In this document: in pieces, positions 15,789 to 26,847 of the stretch
Layout of the letters: each line of letters starts with the position of its first letter
Numbering within the stretch: the stretch's first letter is position 1
NCBI RefSeq assembly: GCF_002836415.1
Contig: NZ_PJBP01000104.1
Span: 1-41,108 of the forward strand
DNA from: Psychromonas sp. MB-3u-54
GTDB taxonomy: Bacteria; Pseudomonadota; Gammaproteobacteria; Enterobacterales; Psychromonadaceae
DNA: 41,108 bases
Direction: 5' to 3'
The notes under the pieces: model-generated
Database searches by the model: none
What the model saw: only the letters and a program-made list of their open reading frames with translations
What the model was told of the DNA's origin: nothing
Made by a program: the position numbers and the translations under genes

Positions 15789-16235
15789 TTAATTAACAAT
15801 AACAGGTGTGTCATTATCTGTTTGCGGGTCATCGCTAGTGCTGGGGTCTTCAGCCGCGGCATTTGGCGCATTTCTTGCCTTAGGCGTTTTAATAAGCGGA
15901 TTTATATCAATTTTACCCTCTCTTGCAATCTTGGTCAGCAACAGATTTTCAAAGGTAAAAACCACTTGATCCTGTTGAATCGCTTCCCCGCCCGGTTTGA
16001 TGTAACGAATATAGTACCATTTTGATGAATCGAATTGATCTATCAGCATGGGAGAGCCAAGAATAAAAATAACTTGTTCTTGGGACATACCAAGGGCGAT
16101 TTGATCTAGTTTTTCATCCTCAATATAATTTCCCTGTGTAACATCAATTTGATATACAAAAGTATCGTAAAGAGATGTACATCCCGAGAGTGAGAAAATA
16201 AGCAAGAAAAAGGTGGCGATATTTTTAATAGGCAT
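15789..16235 (-). CDS. bamE: Outer-membrane assembly lipoprotein BamE
   Basis: 148 residues. A signal peptide ends in the lipobox LSGC (Cys19), so it is lipidated and sorted to the outer membrane. The SmpA/OmlA domain follows: [36 protein letters not shown] and WYYIRY. It stabilises the BamABCD complex that inserts outer-membrane beta-barrels. The C-terminal tail (about 115-148) is Asp/Pro-rich and longer than in E. coli. About 20 bases around the stop are repeated in tandem just downstream (15759-15800). Confidence 0.93.
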   Translation of the reverse strand: MPIKNIATFFLLIFSLSGCTSLYDTFVYQIDVTQGNYIEDEKLDQIALGMSQEQVIFILGSPMLIDQFDSSKWYYIRYIKPGGEAIQQDQVVFTFENLLLTKIAREGKIDINPLIKTPKARNAPNAAAEDPSTSDDPQTDNDTPVIVN

Positions 16236-16488
16236 GGTTTAAACAACATCTTAGTTGAAGTGAGTGGATATTAATTAAAGTAATAATACCCAAGGGTCAC
16301 TGACTTGTAAAAATATTAAAGGAAAAATTTGTCATTTCTGCTCGGTTTCGTGCGCTGTTAACCGTTATATATAAAAATAAATTGCTTAAATGTCGCCGAT
16401 ATACATCGTTTTCTTTAAATCTTGCGTAAATGTCCGTAGAATTCCTCATTCTCCCCTAACCGTTTTAACTTGTTTTGTGAAATTATAC

Positions 16489-17748
16489 ATGCCTCTATTT
16501 GCTTTAGGAATTAACCATCAAACTGCTTCAGTCGCATTGCGTGAAAAAGTCGCGTTTTCAGCTGATCTGTTATTAGATGCCTATCAAGCATTATTAGCAC
16601 AACCGACAGTATTGGAGGCGGTCATTGTTTCAACTTGTAACCGTACCGAAATTTATTGTCATTTAAAGCAAGGTAACTGCGACGAGGTCATTAAGTGGCT
16701 TTGTTCTTTTCATGATATCGAAGAGCATAAATTAAGACCCAGTTTGTATTGTTATCATGAAAATCAAGCTATCCAGCATCTTTTTCGCGTTTCCTGCGGG
16801 CTGGATTCGTTAGTGTTAGGTGAACCGCAAATTTTAGGGCAGATAAAACAAGCTTTTGCCACGGCTAAACAAGCTAAAGGCGTTGATAAAATTGTTCAGA
16901 AATGGTTTCAGCATACCTTTACCGTGGCAAAACGAGTACGCACTGAAACGCAAATCGGCGCTAATGCTATTTCTGTTGCCTTTGCGGCTGTTTGTTTAGC
17001 GAAACAAATATTCAGTGATTTATCCCAAAGCAGGGTCTTATTAATCGGTGCGGGTGAGACAATCGAGTTGGTTGGTAAGTATTTAATTGAGCACCAAGTC
17101 CCTAATATCACTATTGCGAATCGTACCTTATCTCGGGCGATGGCACTGGTTGAGCAGTTTGATGCGCAGGCTATCACTCTGGGGGAAATTCCCAATCACC
17201 TTGGACAAGCTGATATCATTATCTCATCGACGGCAAGTCCGCTGCCTATTATTGGTAAAGGCATGGTGGAAAGGGCGTTAAAAGCGCGTCGTAATCGACC
17301 TATGTTATTTATAGATATTGCTGTACCGCGTGATATTGAAGCGGAGGTTTCAGAGTTACGTGATATTTACCTTTATAGCGTTGATGATTTACAGGGCATC
17401 ATAGAAGAAAATAAACAAGCCCGTCAGGTCGCAGCGCTTGAAGCTGAAAAAATTATCGATGGCTGTATTGTTGACTTTATTTCATGGATAGAATCGCTAA
17501 AGGCGGTTGAGTCTATTCGTACTTATCGTCAAAACAGTGAACAGTTACGAGATGATTTATTAAATCGAGCCTCTTCTGCGTTGCAAAACGGAGAGCAAGC
17601 CGACAAAGTTTTAAAAGAATTAGCCTTTAAATTAACCAATAAATTGATTCATCATCCCAGTCTGGCTTTGAACGAGACTGCTCGGTCGGGTAATGATAAT
17701 GAACTGATGTTGTTGCGTAATGCTTTGGGTCTGAGCAAAAAAGATTAA
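16489..17748 (+). CDS. hemA: Glutamyl-tRNA reductase
   Basis: 419 residues from ATG 16489; the frame is open to 16390 but the family begins MxLLALGINHxTA, as here (MPLFALGINHQTA). The catalytic Cys is C50 in STCNRTEIY, the NADPH site is LLIGAGETIELVG (about 183-195), and the dimer-forming helix is C-terminal. It reduces glutamyl-tRNA(Glu) to glutamate-1-semialdehyde, the first committed step of C5 tetrapyrrole synthesis. It is followed 48 bases later by prfA, the classic hemA-prfA-prmC order. gltX, which supplies its substrate, lies elsewhere in this window. Confidence 0.97.
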   Translation: MPLFALGINHQTASVALREKVAFSADLLLDAYQALLAQPTVLEAVIVSTCNRTEIYCHLKQGNCDEVIKWLCSFHDIEEHKLRPSLYCYHENQAIQHLFRVSCGLDSLVLGEPQILGQIKQAFATAKQAKGVDKIVQKWFQHTFTVAKRVRTETQIGANAISVAFAAVCLAKQIFSDLSQSRVLLIGAGETIELVGKYLIEHQVPNITIANRTLSRAMALVEQFDAQAITLGEIPNHLGQADIIISSTASPLPIIGKGMVERALKARRNRPMLFIDIAVPRDIEAEVSELRDIYLYSVDDLQGIIEENKQARQVAALEAEKIIDGCIVDFISWIESLKAVESIRTYRQNSEQLRDDLLNRASSALQNGEQADKVLKELAFKLTNKLIHHPSLALNETARSGNDNELMLLRNALGLSKKD

Positions 17749-17796
17749 CATTCGCTGTACACTCAGCAAATGAATAAAAGAACATAAGAGAAAAAT

Positions 17797-18888
17797 ATGA
17801 AAGCATCAATAGTGGCAAAGCTCGAGGTACTGGTTGAACGTTACGAAGAGGTTCAAGCATTATTAGGTGATCCGGGTACGATTAGTGATCAAAATAAATA
17901 CAGAGAGTTAACCAAAGAGTATGCACAACTGGAAGTTGTTGTACTTTCCTTTAAAAAATATCAAAGTGCCCAAAATGATCTTGCCGTTGCTGAAATGATG
18001 TCCGATGATGATGATCCCGATATGCGTGAAATGGCCAAAGAGGAAATTAAAGAAGCCAAAAAAACCGTGGAAAAATTGGCTGCCGATTTGCAGATATTAC
18101 TGCTGCCAAAGGATCCTAATGATGATCGTAACTGTTATTTAGAAATTAGAGCGGGTGCCGGCGGGGATGAAGCTGCTATTTTTGCGGGCAACCTGTTCCG
18201 TATGTACAGCAAATATGCTGAAAGCAAAGGTTGGCGGGTTGAGGTGATGAACAGTAATGCCAGCGAGCAGGGTGGTTACAAAGAATTGATTGCTAAGATT
18301 GATGGTGAGGGCGCATACGGTATTATGAAATTTGAGTCCGGCGGTCATCGTGTCCAGCGTGTACCGGAAACTGAATCTCAAGGTCGTATTCATACCTCTG
18401 CTTGTACCGTTGTTGTTATGCCGGAAGTACCTGAAGCCGAGGCCATCTCCATTAATCCTGCGGATCTTAAAGTTGATACCTTTCGTGCGTCTGGCGCGGG
18501 TGGACAGCACGTTAATAAAACCGATTCAGCGGTTCGATTAACTCACTTGCCAACAGGTACAGTGGTTGAATGTCAGGATCAGCGTTCACAGCATAAAAAC
18601 AGAGCACAGGCTATGTCTGTGTTACAGTCGCGCCTGCAGCAGGCTGAGGATGAAAAGATGCATGCTGAAGAGCAAACTATTCGTCGCAGCTTAGTGGCAA
18701 GTGGTGATCGCAGTGAACGCATTCGTACCTACAACTATCCGCAGGGGCGTGTTAGTGACCACCGTATTAATTTAACAGTTTACCGTTTGAATGAGGTGTT
18801 AGAAGGTGATTTAAATGCCTTACACGAGCCTATTTTGCTGGAAGATCAAGCCGATAAACTCGCCGCACTTTCTCAGGCGGAATTCTAA
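17797..18888 (+). CDS. prfA: Peptide chain release factor 1
   Basis: 363 residues. It has the PxT codon-recognition tripeptide as PET in RVPETESQ (about 188-190) and the peptidyl-tRNA hydrolysis motif GGQ in [14 protein letters not shown] (about 233-246). It terminates translation at UAA and UAG. The downstream prmC encodes the methyltransferase that modifies this GGQ glutamine. ATG 17797 is preceded by AAGAGAAA. Confidence 0.97.
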   Translation: MKASIVAKLEVLVERYEEVQALLGDPGTISDQNKYRELTKEYAQLEVVVLSFKKYQSAQNDLAVAEMMSDDDDPDMREMAKEEIKEAKKTVEKLAADLQILLLPKDPNDDRNCYLEIRAGAGGDEAAIFAGNLFRMYSKYAESKGWRVEVMNSNASEQGGYKELIAKIDGEGAYGIMKFESGGHRVQRVPETESQGRIHTSACTVVVMPEVPEAEAISINPADLKVDTFRASGAGGQHVNKTDSAVRLTHLPTGTVVECQDQRSQHKNRAQAMSVLQSRLQQAEDEKMHAEEQTIRRSLVASGDRSERIRTYNYPQGRVSDHRINLTVYRLNEVLEGDLNALHEPILLEDQADKLAALSQAEF

Positions 18889-19728
18889 TTGCGTATAGAC
18901 GATGCACTTAGCTGGGCAAAGTTTACTCTGGTTGATAGTGAAAGTGCGTTATTAGATGCGCAGATACTGTTAGCCTTTGTTTTAGAAAAAGAAACCATTT
19001 ACCTGATGACTTGGCCTGAGCGTGAACTTAGCAAAGAACAAAAAAGCGCTTTTGAAGTGTTTATTAGCCAGCGAGTAAAAGGGGTTCCTGTTGCTCATTT
19101 AACGGGTACCAGAGAATTTTGGTCATTGCCTTTAAAGGTGAATAACTCAACACTTATACCGCGCCCTGACACTGAACTGTTGGTTGAAACTGCGCTTGAC
19201 TATTGCGCAGCCGATGCCCGTATTTTAGATCTCGGCACGGGCACAGGGGCTATTATTTTAGCCCTCGCCAGTGAATTACCTGAGGCATATTGTCTGGGTG
19301 TTGATGTTAATGAAAGAGCAGTGCAGCTGGCGATTGAAAATGGAAAAGATTTAAAGCTTAACAATGTTCATTTTCAACGCAGTAATTGGTTTGATAGTGT
19401 TAACGGTTTGTTTGATGTGATTGTGTCTAATCCTCCTTACATTGAAAAGGGCAATCGTCACCTTAAGCAGGGAGATGTTCGTTTTGAGCCCTTGTCGGCT
19501 TTAGTGGCGGATGAAAATGGTCTGGCAGACATTCGAAAAATTGCACAGAAAACACCGGAATATCTTAAACAAGGGGGGTGTTTATTAGTTGAACATGGTT
19601 TTAACCAAGGTTCAGCTGTTCGAGAATTACTCACTCACTTAGGTTATTCAAAGGTTATTACCATTAAAGATTATGGGGATAATGATCGCGTTACGATGGG
19701 ATCATTTAACCAACCTAATTCATTATAA
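18889..19728 (+). CDS. prmC: Release factor glutamine methyltransferase PrmC
   Basis: 279 residues. The TTG start directly follows the prfA stop, with no spacer, so translation is coupled. SAM-binding motif ILDLGTGTGAI (about 105-115), catalytic NPPY in VIVSNPPYIE (about 180-189), and DVRFEP near 202. It N5-methylates the GGQ glutamine of RF1 and RF2 in the cytosol. No in-frame ATG fits the N terminus (RIDDALSWAKFTL) better. Confidence 0.95.
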   Translation: MRIDDALSWAKFTLVDSESALLDAQILLAFVLEKETIYLMTWPERELSKEQKSAFEVFISQRVKGVPVAHLTGTREFWSLPLKVNNSTLIPRPDTELLVETALDYCAADARILDLGTGTGAIILALASELPEAYCLGVDVNERAVQLAIENGKDLKLNNVHFQRSNWFDSVNGLFDVIVSNPPYIEKGNRHLKQGDVRFEPLSALVADENGLADIRKIAQKTPEYLKQGGCLLVEHGFNQGSAVRELLTHLGYSKVITIKDYGDNDRVTMGSFNQPNSL

Positions 19729-19755
19729 AAATAAACGTAATATTTGGAGAAATAG

Positions 19756-20142
19756 ATGTACAGCTTTTTAAAACATACTCACTTAACCTTGATATTAATA
19801 GCGATTGTGCTTTTTGTCTTATGTTTTTACTGGAGAGTAACGGATCATAAAAATGCCCAAAAAGTTATTTTCAAAAAAATGTTACTGCACACTCATTTAA
19901 CCATTGCGTTGCTCGGCTTAGGCTTGATGGGCGTTTTGCAGATCAATCCGTTCGACAGCCAAAATTATTGGCTAATTGAAAAAATAGGTGCATTTATTGG
20001 TTACTTAATCCTTGTAAATGTGGCCTTGAATGAAAAAACCCGCAAAGGGATGCGATTTTTCGCCTTTGTTGGTGCGTGTGGTTGGATTGTTTATATCGGG
20101 CAACTCGTCTTCAGTAAACAAGCCATGATATTGCTAGGATAA
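19756..20142 (+). CDS. sirB2: SirB2 family membrane protein (YchQ)
   Basis: 128 residues with about four hydrophobic segments (LTLILIAIVLFVLCFYW; LTIALLGLGLMGVL; IGAFIGYLILVNVAL; FFAFVGACGWIVYIG). The first segment is followed by a conserved H-rich/K loop typical of SirB. Function is unclear. It has GGAGAA upstream and sits in the hemA-prfA-prmC-sirB2-sirB1-kdsA order conserved in gammaproteobacteria. Confidence 0.9.
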   Translation: MYSFLKHTHLTLILIAIVLFVLCFYWRVTDHKNAQKVIFKKMLLHTHLTIALLGLGLMGVLQINPFDSQNYWLIEKIGAFIGYLILVNVALNEKTRKGMRFFAFVGACGWIVYIGQLVFSKQAMILLG

Positions 20143-20145
20143 AAA

Positions 20146-21853
<1,708 letters not shown>

Positions 21854-21854
<1 letters not shown>

Positions 21855-22258
21855 TGCCAATAAAGCTCACCGGGACAACCCGCCTGTTTTTAATAATAGC
21901 TTCTTTATTAGGGGCTTCGGGCGTGGCCTTAGGGGCTTATGCCAGTCATGGCCTGGCGGCTTGGGCGACGCTAAAAGAGATTGAATATTTTCAATTAGCT
22001 GTTACTTATCAGCTGTTTCATGCGGTAACTTTATTAGGGGTTTGTCTGTTATCCCTTTTTATCACTAACGCTTTTTTACTGGCGAGTAAAATCGCTTTTG
22101 TACTCGGGGTGGTTTTATTCAGTGGTAGTTTGTATCTGTATGTTTTGACTGGAACAAAAATATTAGGGGCGATTACACCAATAGGTGGTTTGTGCTTAAT
22201 TGTTGCATGGCTTTTAATTACCTTAAGTTTGTTAAGTCATAGAAATAACGCTAAGTAA
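21854..22258 (+). CDS. DUF423 family small membrane protein (YgdD-like)
   Basis: 134 residues, start overlapping the kdsA stop by one base (TAATG). Four hydrophobic segments and the family signature GASGVALGAYASHGL near the N terminus, with YQLFHAVTLL in the second segment. Inner-membrane protein of unknown function. Translationally coupled to kdsA. Confidence 0.88.
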
Positions 22259-22386
22259 CCTCAGCTTGATATTAAAGAGTCTTGCGCTTTTATTATCCCG
22301 AATTGAAGTTAAGTAAATTGTGAGTGAACGTTTTAACAGAATGAAAGTTTCCACGTCGATGACGGGAACGCATTCTAGAGGTAAGT

Positions 22387-23484
22387 ATGTTAGGAATTTT
22401 ATTATATTGTCGTCCTGGGTTCGAAAACGACTGTGCTAATGAGCTGCAGGACAAAGCAAGCGCGTTAGAAGTATTTGGTTTTGTAAAAACAAAACGTAAT
22501 AGCGGTTACGTTTTCTACCAGTGTTATGATCCGCAACAGGTGGAATATTTATTACAACAGCTTGATTATAAACAGCTGATATTTTCACGGCAGTTGATTG
22601 CAGTTAAAGCATTTATTAATGATTTGCCACTGGATGACCGTATTAGCCCTATTTTGGAAATTACGCGTAATCTGCCATTAGGTGGCGATCTTTATGTTGA
22701 AACACCTGAGGGTGATGAAACCAAGCCACTACTCACTTTTTGCCGTAAATTTACAGTGCCTTTACGTCAGGCATTAAGAAAACATAATAGTCTCACTGCA
22801 AAAGAGAATCACAATAAGATTTTTTATCATTTATGTTTTTTAGATAATAAATCCGCTTATATCGGTTTTTCTGTGCCGCATAACCGCAGTGAATTTTACA
22901 TGGGTATCGCGCGTTTACGTTCACCAAGTGAAGCGCCCAGTCGTTCTACATTGAAGCTTGATGAAGCTATTCAGGTTTTTCTCACGGCGGAAGAACAGGC
23001 CGAGCGTCTACATTCAGGGATGCGCGCGGTCGATTTAGGTGCCTGTCCCGGTGGCTGGACATACCAGCTTGTTCGCCGCGGTTTGTTTGTCACCGCTATT
23101 GATAATGGTGCTATGGCTCAAAGCCTAATGGATAGCGGCCAGGTCACTCATTATATGGTCGACGGGTTTAAATATGAACCCGAGCGCAAGAACATAGACT
23201 GGCTGGTCTGTGACATGATTGAGAAACCCAAGCGTGTGGCTAAACTGATGGCGCAATGGTTAATTGACGGTTGGTGTAAAGAAGCTATTTTCAACCTTAA
23301 ATTACCCATGAAAAAACGTTATCAGGAAGCGTCCGAAGATATTAAAATATTAACCGATATGTTCGAAAAGGAAGGTCTTCAGTATGAACTGCAGGCGAAG
23401 CAGCTTTATCATGATCGTGAAGAGATAACTCTGCATGTGCGTTTAATCGGCAACCATTGGGGTAAACAACTGGGTAAAGAATAA
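22387..23484 (+). CDS. rlmM: 23S rRNA 2'-O-ribose (C2498) methyltransferase RlmM
   Basis: 365 residues. N-terminal THUMP-like domain (about 1-150), then a Rossmann methyltransferase with the SAM loop DLGACPGGWTYQLVRRG (about 217-233) and the K-D-K-E type catalytic set, including VCDMIEKP and NLKLPMKKR. It methylates C2498 in the peptidyl-transferase centre region. AGAGGTA lies upstream of ATG 22387. Confidence 0.95.
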   Translation: MLGILLYCRPGFENDCANELQDKASALEVFGFVKTKRNSGYVFYQCYDPQQVEYLLQQLDYKQLIFSRQLIAVKAFINDLPLDDRISPILEITRNLPLGGDLYVETPEGDETKPLLTFCRKFTVPLRQALRKHNSLTAKENHNKIFYHLCFLDNKSAYIGFSVPHNRSEFYMGIARLRSPSEAPSRSTLKLDEAIQVFLTAEEQAERLHSGMRAVDLGACPGGWTYQLVRRGLFVTAIDNGAMAQSLMDSGQVTHYMVDGFKYEPERKNIDWLVCDMIEKPKRVAKLMAQWLIDGWCKEAIFNLKLPMKKRYQEASEDIKILTDMFEKEGLQYELQAKQLYHDREEITLHVRLIGNHWGKQLGKE

Positions 23485-23498
23485 GTTTTAATTTTTTA

Positions 23499-23532
23499 TT
23501 AGCCATTGCATAATGTTATTTGCAATGGCTAA
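23499..23532. terminator. Hairpin between convergent rlmM and mepK
   Basis: TTAGCCATTGCA (23499-23510) pairs with TGCAATGGCTAA (23521-23532) around a 10-base loop. No clear U tract follows on either strand. Confidence 0.5.
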
Positions 23533-23565
23533 TGTCATTCCCGGTTTTTAACTCTGTTGACCGAT

Positions 23566-24126
23566 TTATCCCCAAGAACGAACATTACCCGTATCAATGT
23601 GAACAAAATTACTTTTAGGATAATAACCTACACCGCCCGCTTTAAGGGATAATGCCGCTTTTTTGACTTCTATTAACGGTACGCCTTCCAAACGAAAATC
23701 AATTGCCCGGCCGAGCATATGCAGACTTTTTTTCGCCACGCCCCCTGATCGAGCGCTAAGCATTTTATTGGTCTCGGGAGAACGATAACCCGAAATTAAT
23801 TGAACTTGGCTATTACAGCCAATGGTTTTTTGAATTGCCATTAAATGATCGAATAATCTTTTGTCCATATTGATGGCTTCGTTACGGCGAAAATCACGAC
23901 AGAAATGATTGATTTTTTTCATTTCACTGCGCTGATAGTGCTTACCATTAAAATACTCAGTCAGTAATTCCTCACCCGTATGGAGATTGTTCAGGTTTAA
24001 CTCTCTCGGAGTGTCTTTAAATAAAGAGGCGAATGAAACAGAAGGGGCGCATATTGCACCCAATGTAACGATACCCGTTAATATGGCATTGCGACGACTA
24101 AGATCAGTTTTTGGCATAGGACTCAA
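23566..24126 (-). CDS. mepK: Murein endopeptidase MepK (YcbK, peptidase M15 / DUF882)
   Basis: 186 residues. The N terminus has a twin-arginine type signal (SRRNAILTG then a hydrophobic stretch ending around SFA, residue 33), so the protein is exported, probably folded, to the periplasm. LAS-type zinc peptidase elements are LISGYRSPETN, HMLGRAIDF (HxxGxAxD) and NFVHIDTG. The E. coli protein cleaves mDAP-mDAP and D-Ala-mDAP peptide crosslinks. Same strand and order as ldtD, which makes the mDAP-mDAP crosslinks. Confidence 0.92.
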   Translation of the reverse strand: MSPMPKTDLSRRNAILTGIVTLGAICAPSVSFASLFKDTPRELNLNNLHTGEELLTEYFNGKHYQRSEMKKINHFCRDFRRNEAINMDKRLFDHLMAIQKTIGCNSQVQLISGYRSPETNKMLSARSGGVAKKSLHMLGRAIDFRLEGVPLIEVKKAALSLKAGGVGYYPKSNFVHIDTGNVRSWG

Positions 24127-24305
24127 CAGTAGAAAAGGAACAAATAGACAAGTGAACGGGTGAAACTACTGATTATTTGTACTGCAGTCAAATTTAAAAA
24201 ACGGCATAAATGTGGATAAATATGTTTTTAATGGTTAGTTATTGAACAGTAAACAGTTTTTTATTTTCAAAAAAAAATAATTTTTAGTCAAATTTAAAGC
24301 GTTAC

Positions 24306-25835
24306 TTATTTGTCGTACCGATAGATATCATTTCTAAACTGTGTTGAGCCAAATTGATCCACCCATACCGTCTTATAAATGCTATAAACCGTGATTTTTT
24401 TCTTTAAAGTGACTGTGCTGGTTTCCGGCACGTTATGATGATTTTTATAATACTCAAGCGAATAACCTGATTTATCCATTAATAGTTGTGCAAATTTTTC
24501 TGCTTTTTGGATGCGTATGCAGCCGGAACTGAATGCCCGGTGTTGTTTTTCAAATAAATATTTTGCGGGTGTATCGTGTAAGTAAATAGCATTTTTGTTA
24601 GGGGTATTAAATTTATATAGACCAAGCGCATTATTTTCACCTGATTTTTGGCGTAATCGATAGGGAAAATTATTGGCAGTCATCGGTTTCCAGTTAATTG
24701 TATTCGCCTCTATCGCCTTTTTACTTTGATAATTTTCAATGATTTCATAACCGTGTTGGTTTAGGTAATTTATGTTTAATAACACCGAGGGCAGGATATC
24801 TGCACGCATTATGCTCACCGGCACATTCCAACTCGGGTTGAATATGATGGCATCAAGTCGGGCTGAAAAAAGTGGGGTTTTGCGCCTTGTTTGACCCACT
24901 ATGACCTTACTTTCAAATATTTTTTGATCGCCTTCCCAGTACTCCATTTTGTAGTCCGGAATATTAACCACTATTTTTCTGCTATTATCCATTGTCCATA
25001 ACTGCTGCCTAAGAATGTTTAAGGCCATTAAGCGGAGTCGTTCCTGACGGCTGATATTAAGCCAATATCGAGTGTTTTTTCCTATAATACCGTCGGGTTT
25101 CAAACCATGGCGAATTTGAAATAAACGGATTATTCTCCCAAGTTCCGGGCTGTACCATTCATGATTTTCCAACTCAATCTGCTGTTTTTCTTGCAGAGAC
25201 AGTTCGCCCGACATTTCTAATCGGGACAAAAGAACTTGTTTTTGTGTAAGCGGATCCCCTATTTTGGCAAATTCAGTCAGTTTTACGGTCTCTAAATTTT
25301 GCTCAGGTGTATTTTTTAGTTTTAATAGACTTTGATAGAGCTGAGATTGTTGTGCCGATATAGGTGATAATCTCTGTAAATAGTGCAATCTTATTTGCGC
25401 GGAATCGGCATTAAAAAATGCGTCGATAGATTCTTTTGAAGGCGCTTTTAACCTGTTTTTAATTCTCCCTGCAAATAACCAGGAAGTCACTTTGTCGGGT
25501 AGTTGTTGATGGTAGGACAGATAAAATAGCAATAAATCCGATGCCAGTAGTTCATACTGCTGCCAATCTTTTTGCTCGCTCGCCTTTTTTAATGCTCGAT
25601 AGGGGGAAAACAAATCATCACTAATATCAGCAAGCACAATTAATGATATTTGTTTTTCAAATTCGTCCCGTAGGGCAGGGGCAGCCCAAAAGTTTTTGTC
25701 CGGGTGCTGTTGATAGAGTGCGGTGATTAAGGTCGGATATTTCAGGTTAACAAGTTCAGCACGTGCAGGGACACTCACTATTTGCCATAGTAGAGAAAGT
25801 AGGAGAGCCGTTTTCCACCAATGCCTTATGTTCAT
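24306..25835 (-). CDS. ldtD: L,D-transpeptidase LdtD (YcbB)
   Basis: 509 residues from ATG 25835 (GGAGAAA upstream); a TTG sits immediately before it. Signal peptide to about residue 27 (ending PARA), a peptidoglycan-binding domain (LGRIIRLFQIRHGLKPDGIIG, about 232-252), and the YkuD catalytic domain with HDTPAKYLF and the Cys nucleophile in SSGCIRI (about 443-449). It makes 3-3 crosslinks in periplasmic peptidoglycan. Followed by mepK in the same orientation, 179 bases away, as in E. coli. Confidence 0.93.
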   Translation of the reverse strand: MNIRHWWKTALLLSLLWQIVSVPARAELVNLKYPTLITALYQQHPDKNFWAAPALRDEFEKQISLIVLADISDDLFSPYRALKKASEQKDWQQYELLASDLLLFYLSYHQQLPDKVTSWLFAGRIKNRLKAPSKESIDAFFNADSAQIRLHYLQRLSPISAQQSQLYQSLLKLKNTPEQNLETVKLTEFAKIGDPLTQKQVLLSRLEMSGELSLQEKQQIELENHEWYSPELGRIIRLFQIRHGLKPDGIIGKNTRYWLNISRQERLRLMALNILRQQLWTMDNSRKIVVNIPDYKMEYWEGDQKIFESKVIVGQTRRKTPLFSARLDAIIFNPSWNVPVSIMRADILPSVLLNINYLNQHGYEIIENYQSKKAIEANTINWKPMTANNFPYRLRQKSGENNALGLYKFNTPNKNAIYLHDTPAKYLFEKQHRAFSSGCIRIQKAEKFAQLLMDKSGYSLEYYKNHHNVPETSTVTLKKKITVYSIYKTVWVDQFGSTQFRNDIYRYDK

Positions 25836-26035
25836 CAATTTCTCCGCAAGATACCCTGTGCTTTAGCGCAGAGTGAGTGACAATCACTCTTTACAGCGCT
25901 TAAAAGTAAGAGTGGGCTAGCCGTTTTTTACCGCCACTGCTTGCCAGTCGGACTGCGTAAATTAACGCCTAAAACCCGACGGGAAAAAAACCGTCGCCAG
26001 AGTATTACGTAGGATTCGCTTTGAGTAGTCCCATT

Positions 26036-26119
26036 GTTGTGATTTCCTCTCGACCAGTTGTGATTTCCTCTCGACCCGTTGTGATTTTCTCTCGACCAGT
26101 TGCGACTTCCTCTCGACCA
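26036..26119 (+). repeat. Tandem repeat, 4 x 21 bp
   Basis: Four head-to-tail copies of a unit with GTTGTGATTTCCTCTCGACC as its first 20 bases, starting at 26036, 26057, 26078 and 26099. Copy 4 has three or four changes. No open frame spans it. No spacer structure, so not CRISPR. Confidence 0.9.
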
Positions 26120-26137
26120 GATAATGACAGGCTTGGC

Positions 26138-26181
26138 ATTATACTTTAAGCAATATAGCCCCTAATAGCTTAAAGTATAAT
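26138..26181. repeat. Perfect 14-bp inverted repeat with -10 box in its arm
   Basis: ATTATACTTTAAGC (26138-26151) and GCTTAAAGTATAAT (26168-26181), spacer 16 bases. The right arm ends in TATAAT (26176-26181), 5 bases before a strong ribosome site. It could be an operator, an element end or a hairpin. Confidence 0.75.
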
Positions 26182-26184
26182 CCT

Positions 26185-26316
26185 ATGAGGAGGCATTTCA
26201 ACGTGCCTATTTCTGTCTATCGCTTGCATACCACTAACATCTCCAGCATGACGCTAGTCAACCAAGTCGGCCGCTTTAGCGGAATAGTTGACATTATTCT
26301 TACCATGAAAAACTAA
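26185..26316 (+). CDS. Small ORF, 43 aa (or 37 aa from GTG), unknown
   Basis: ATG 26185 opens a 43-codon frame. A near-perfect AGGAGG (26188-26193) lies 9 bases before an in-frame GTG at 26203, which would give 37 residues starting (M)PISVYRLHTTN and ending VDIILTMKN. It is directly downstream of the palindrome at 26138-26181. No family recognised. It could be a leader peptide, a small protein, or part of a decayed transposon. Confidence 0.35.
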   Translation: MRRHFNVPISVYRLHTTNISSMTLVNQVGRFSGIVDIILTMKN

Positions 26317-26451
26317 ATTAAAGTATGAAAATAAGTGAATTTTGTGATTTAGATTATTATAATATAAAGATATCGAGGGAGCGAAGCTTTATAGTACAGT
26401 ATAATAGATTTATTATTTTATGCTCAGGACCCTAAGAGAAGTAGAGTATAA
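26317..26451. other. AT-rich gap with nothing assigned
   Basis: No gene or clear terminator between the small ORF and the pspC stop. The gene-free stretch from the ldtD start (25836) also contains ordinary AT-rich DNA up to the tandem repeat at 26036. Confidence 0.3.
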
Positions 26452-26847
26452 CTACTTGTTTTTATTTGAAAATTCACGTTTTATTTTGTATTTTAATGAA
26501 GTTACATAGCCTTCCATCTGCTCAATTTTTTTCTGCATTTTATCGAATTCAATGCTTATGTTTTCTAATATTTTCTGTGCAGAATCACCTGTCTGCCAAG
26601 CTTTATTTTTTATCTTATGCTTCTTATAGGCATTTTGTTGCCACTGCTGCTTTTCCGGGATTTCATCTAAGGTAAAATAAGCCACAAGATAGGCGAGAGA
26701 CACAAAAAATCCTGCGGTAAATAAAAAGGCTGATACCACTAATAACCGGACAAGCCATACTTCAATGTCAAAATACTCTGCTATTCCGGCGCACACGCCC
26801 GCTAATTTGGCATTTTCAGGATTACGATAGAGTCTTTTTTTATTCAT
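26452..26847 (-). CDS. pspC: Phage-shock protein C
   Basis: 131 residues from ATG 26847, which overlaps the pspB stop (ATGA). The PspC domain is clear: NKKRLYRNPENAKLAGVCAGIAEYFDIEVWLVRLL, then a membrane segment (LLVVSAFLFTAGFFVSLAYLVAYF). A cytoplasmic coiled-coil tail follows (ENISIEFDKMQKKIEQMEGYV). With PspB it senses inner-membrane stress and recruits PspA. The usual pspA gene is absent here. Confidence 0.92.
   Translation of the reverse strand: MNKKRLYRNPENAKLAGVCAGIAEYFDIEVWLVRLLVVSAFLFTAGFFVSLAYLVAYFTLDEIPEKQQWQQNAYKKHKIKNKAWQTGDSAQKILENISIEFDKMQKKIEQMEGYVTSLKYKIKREFSNKNK

Noticed and set aside
16390..16488. N-terminal extension of HemA
   Set aside because: The family begins at the MPLFALGINH segment; the extra 33 codons have no similarity and no ribosome site.
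26036..26119. CRISPR array
   Set aside because: Continuous 21-bp tandem copies without spacers.
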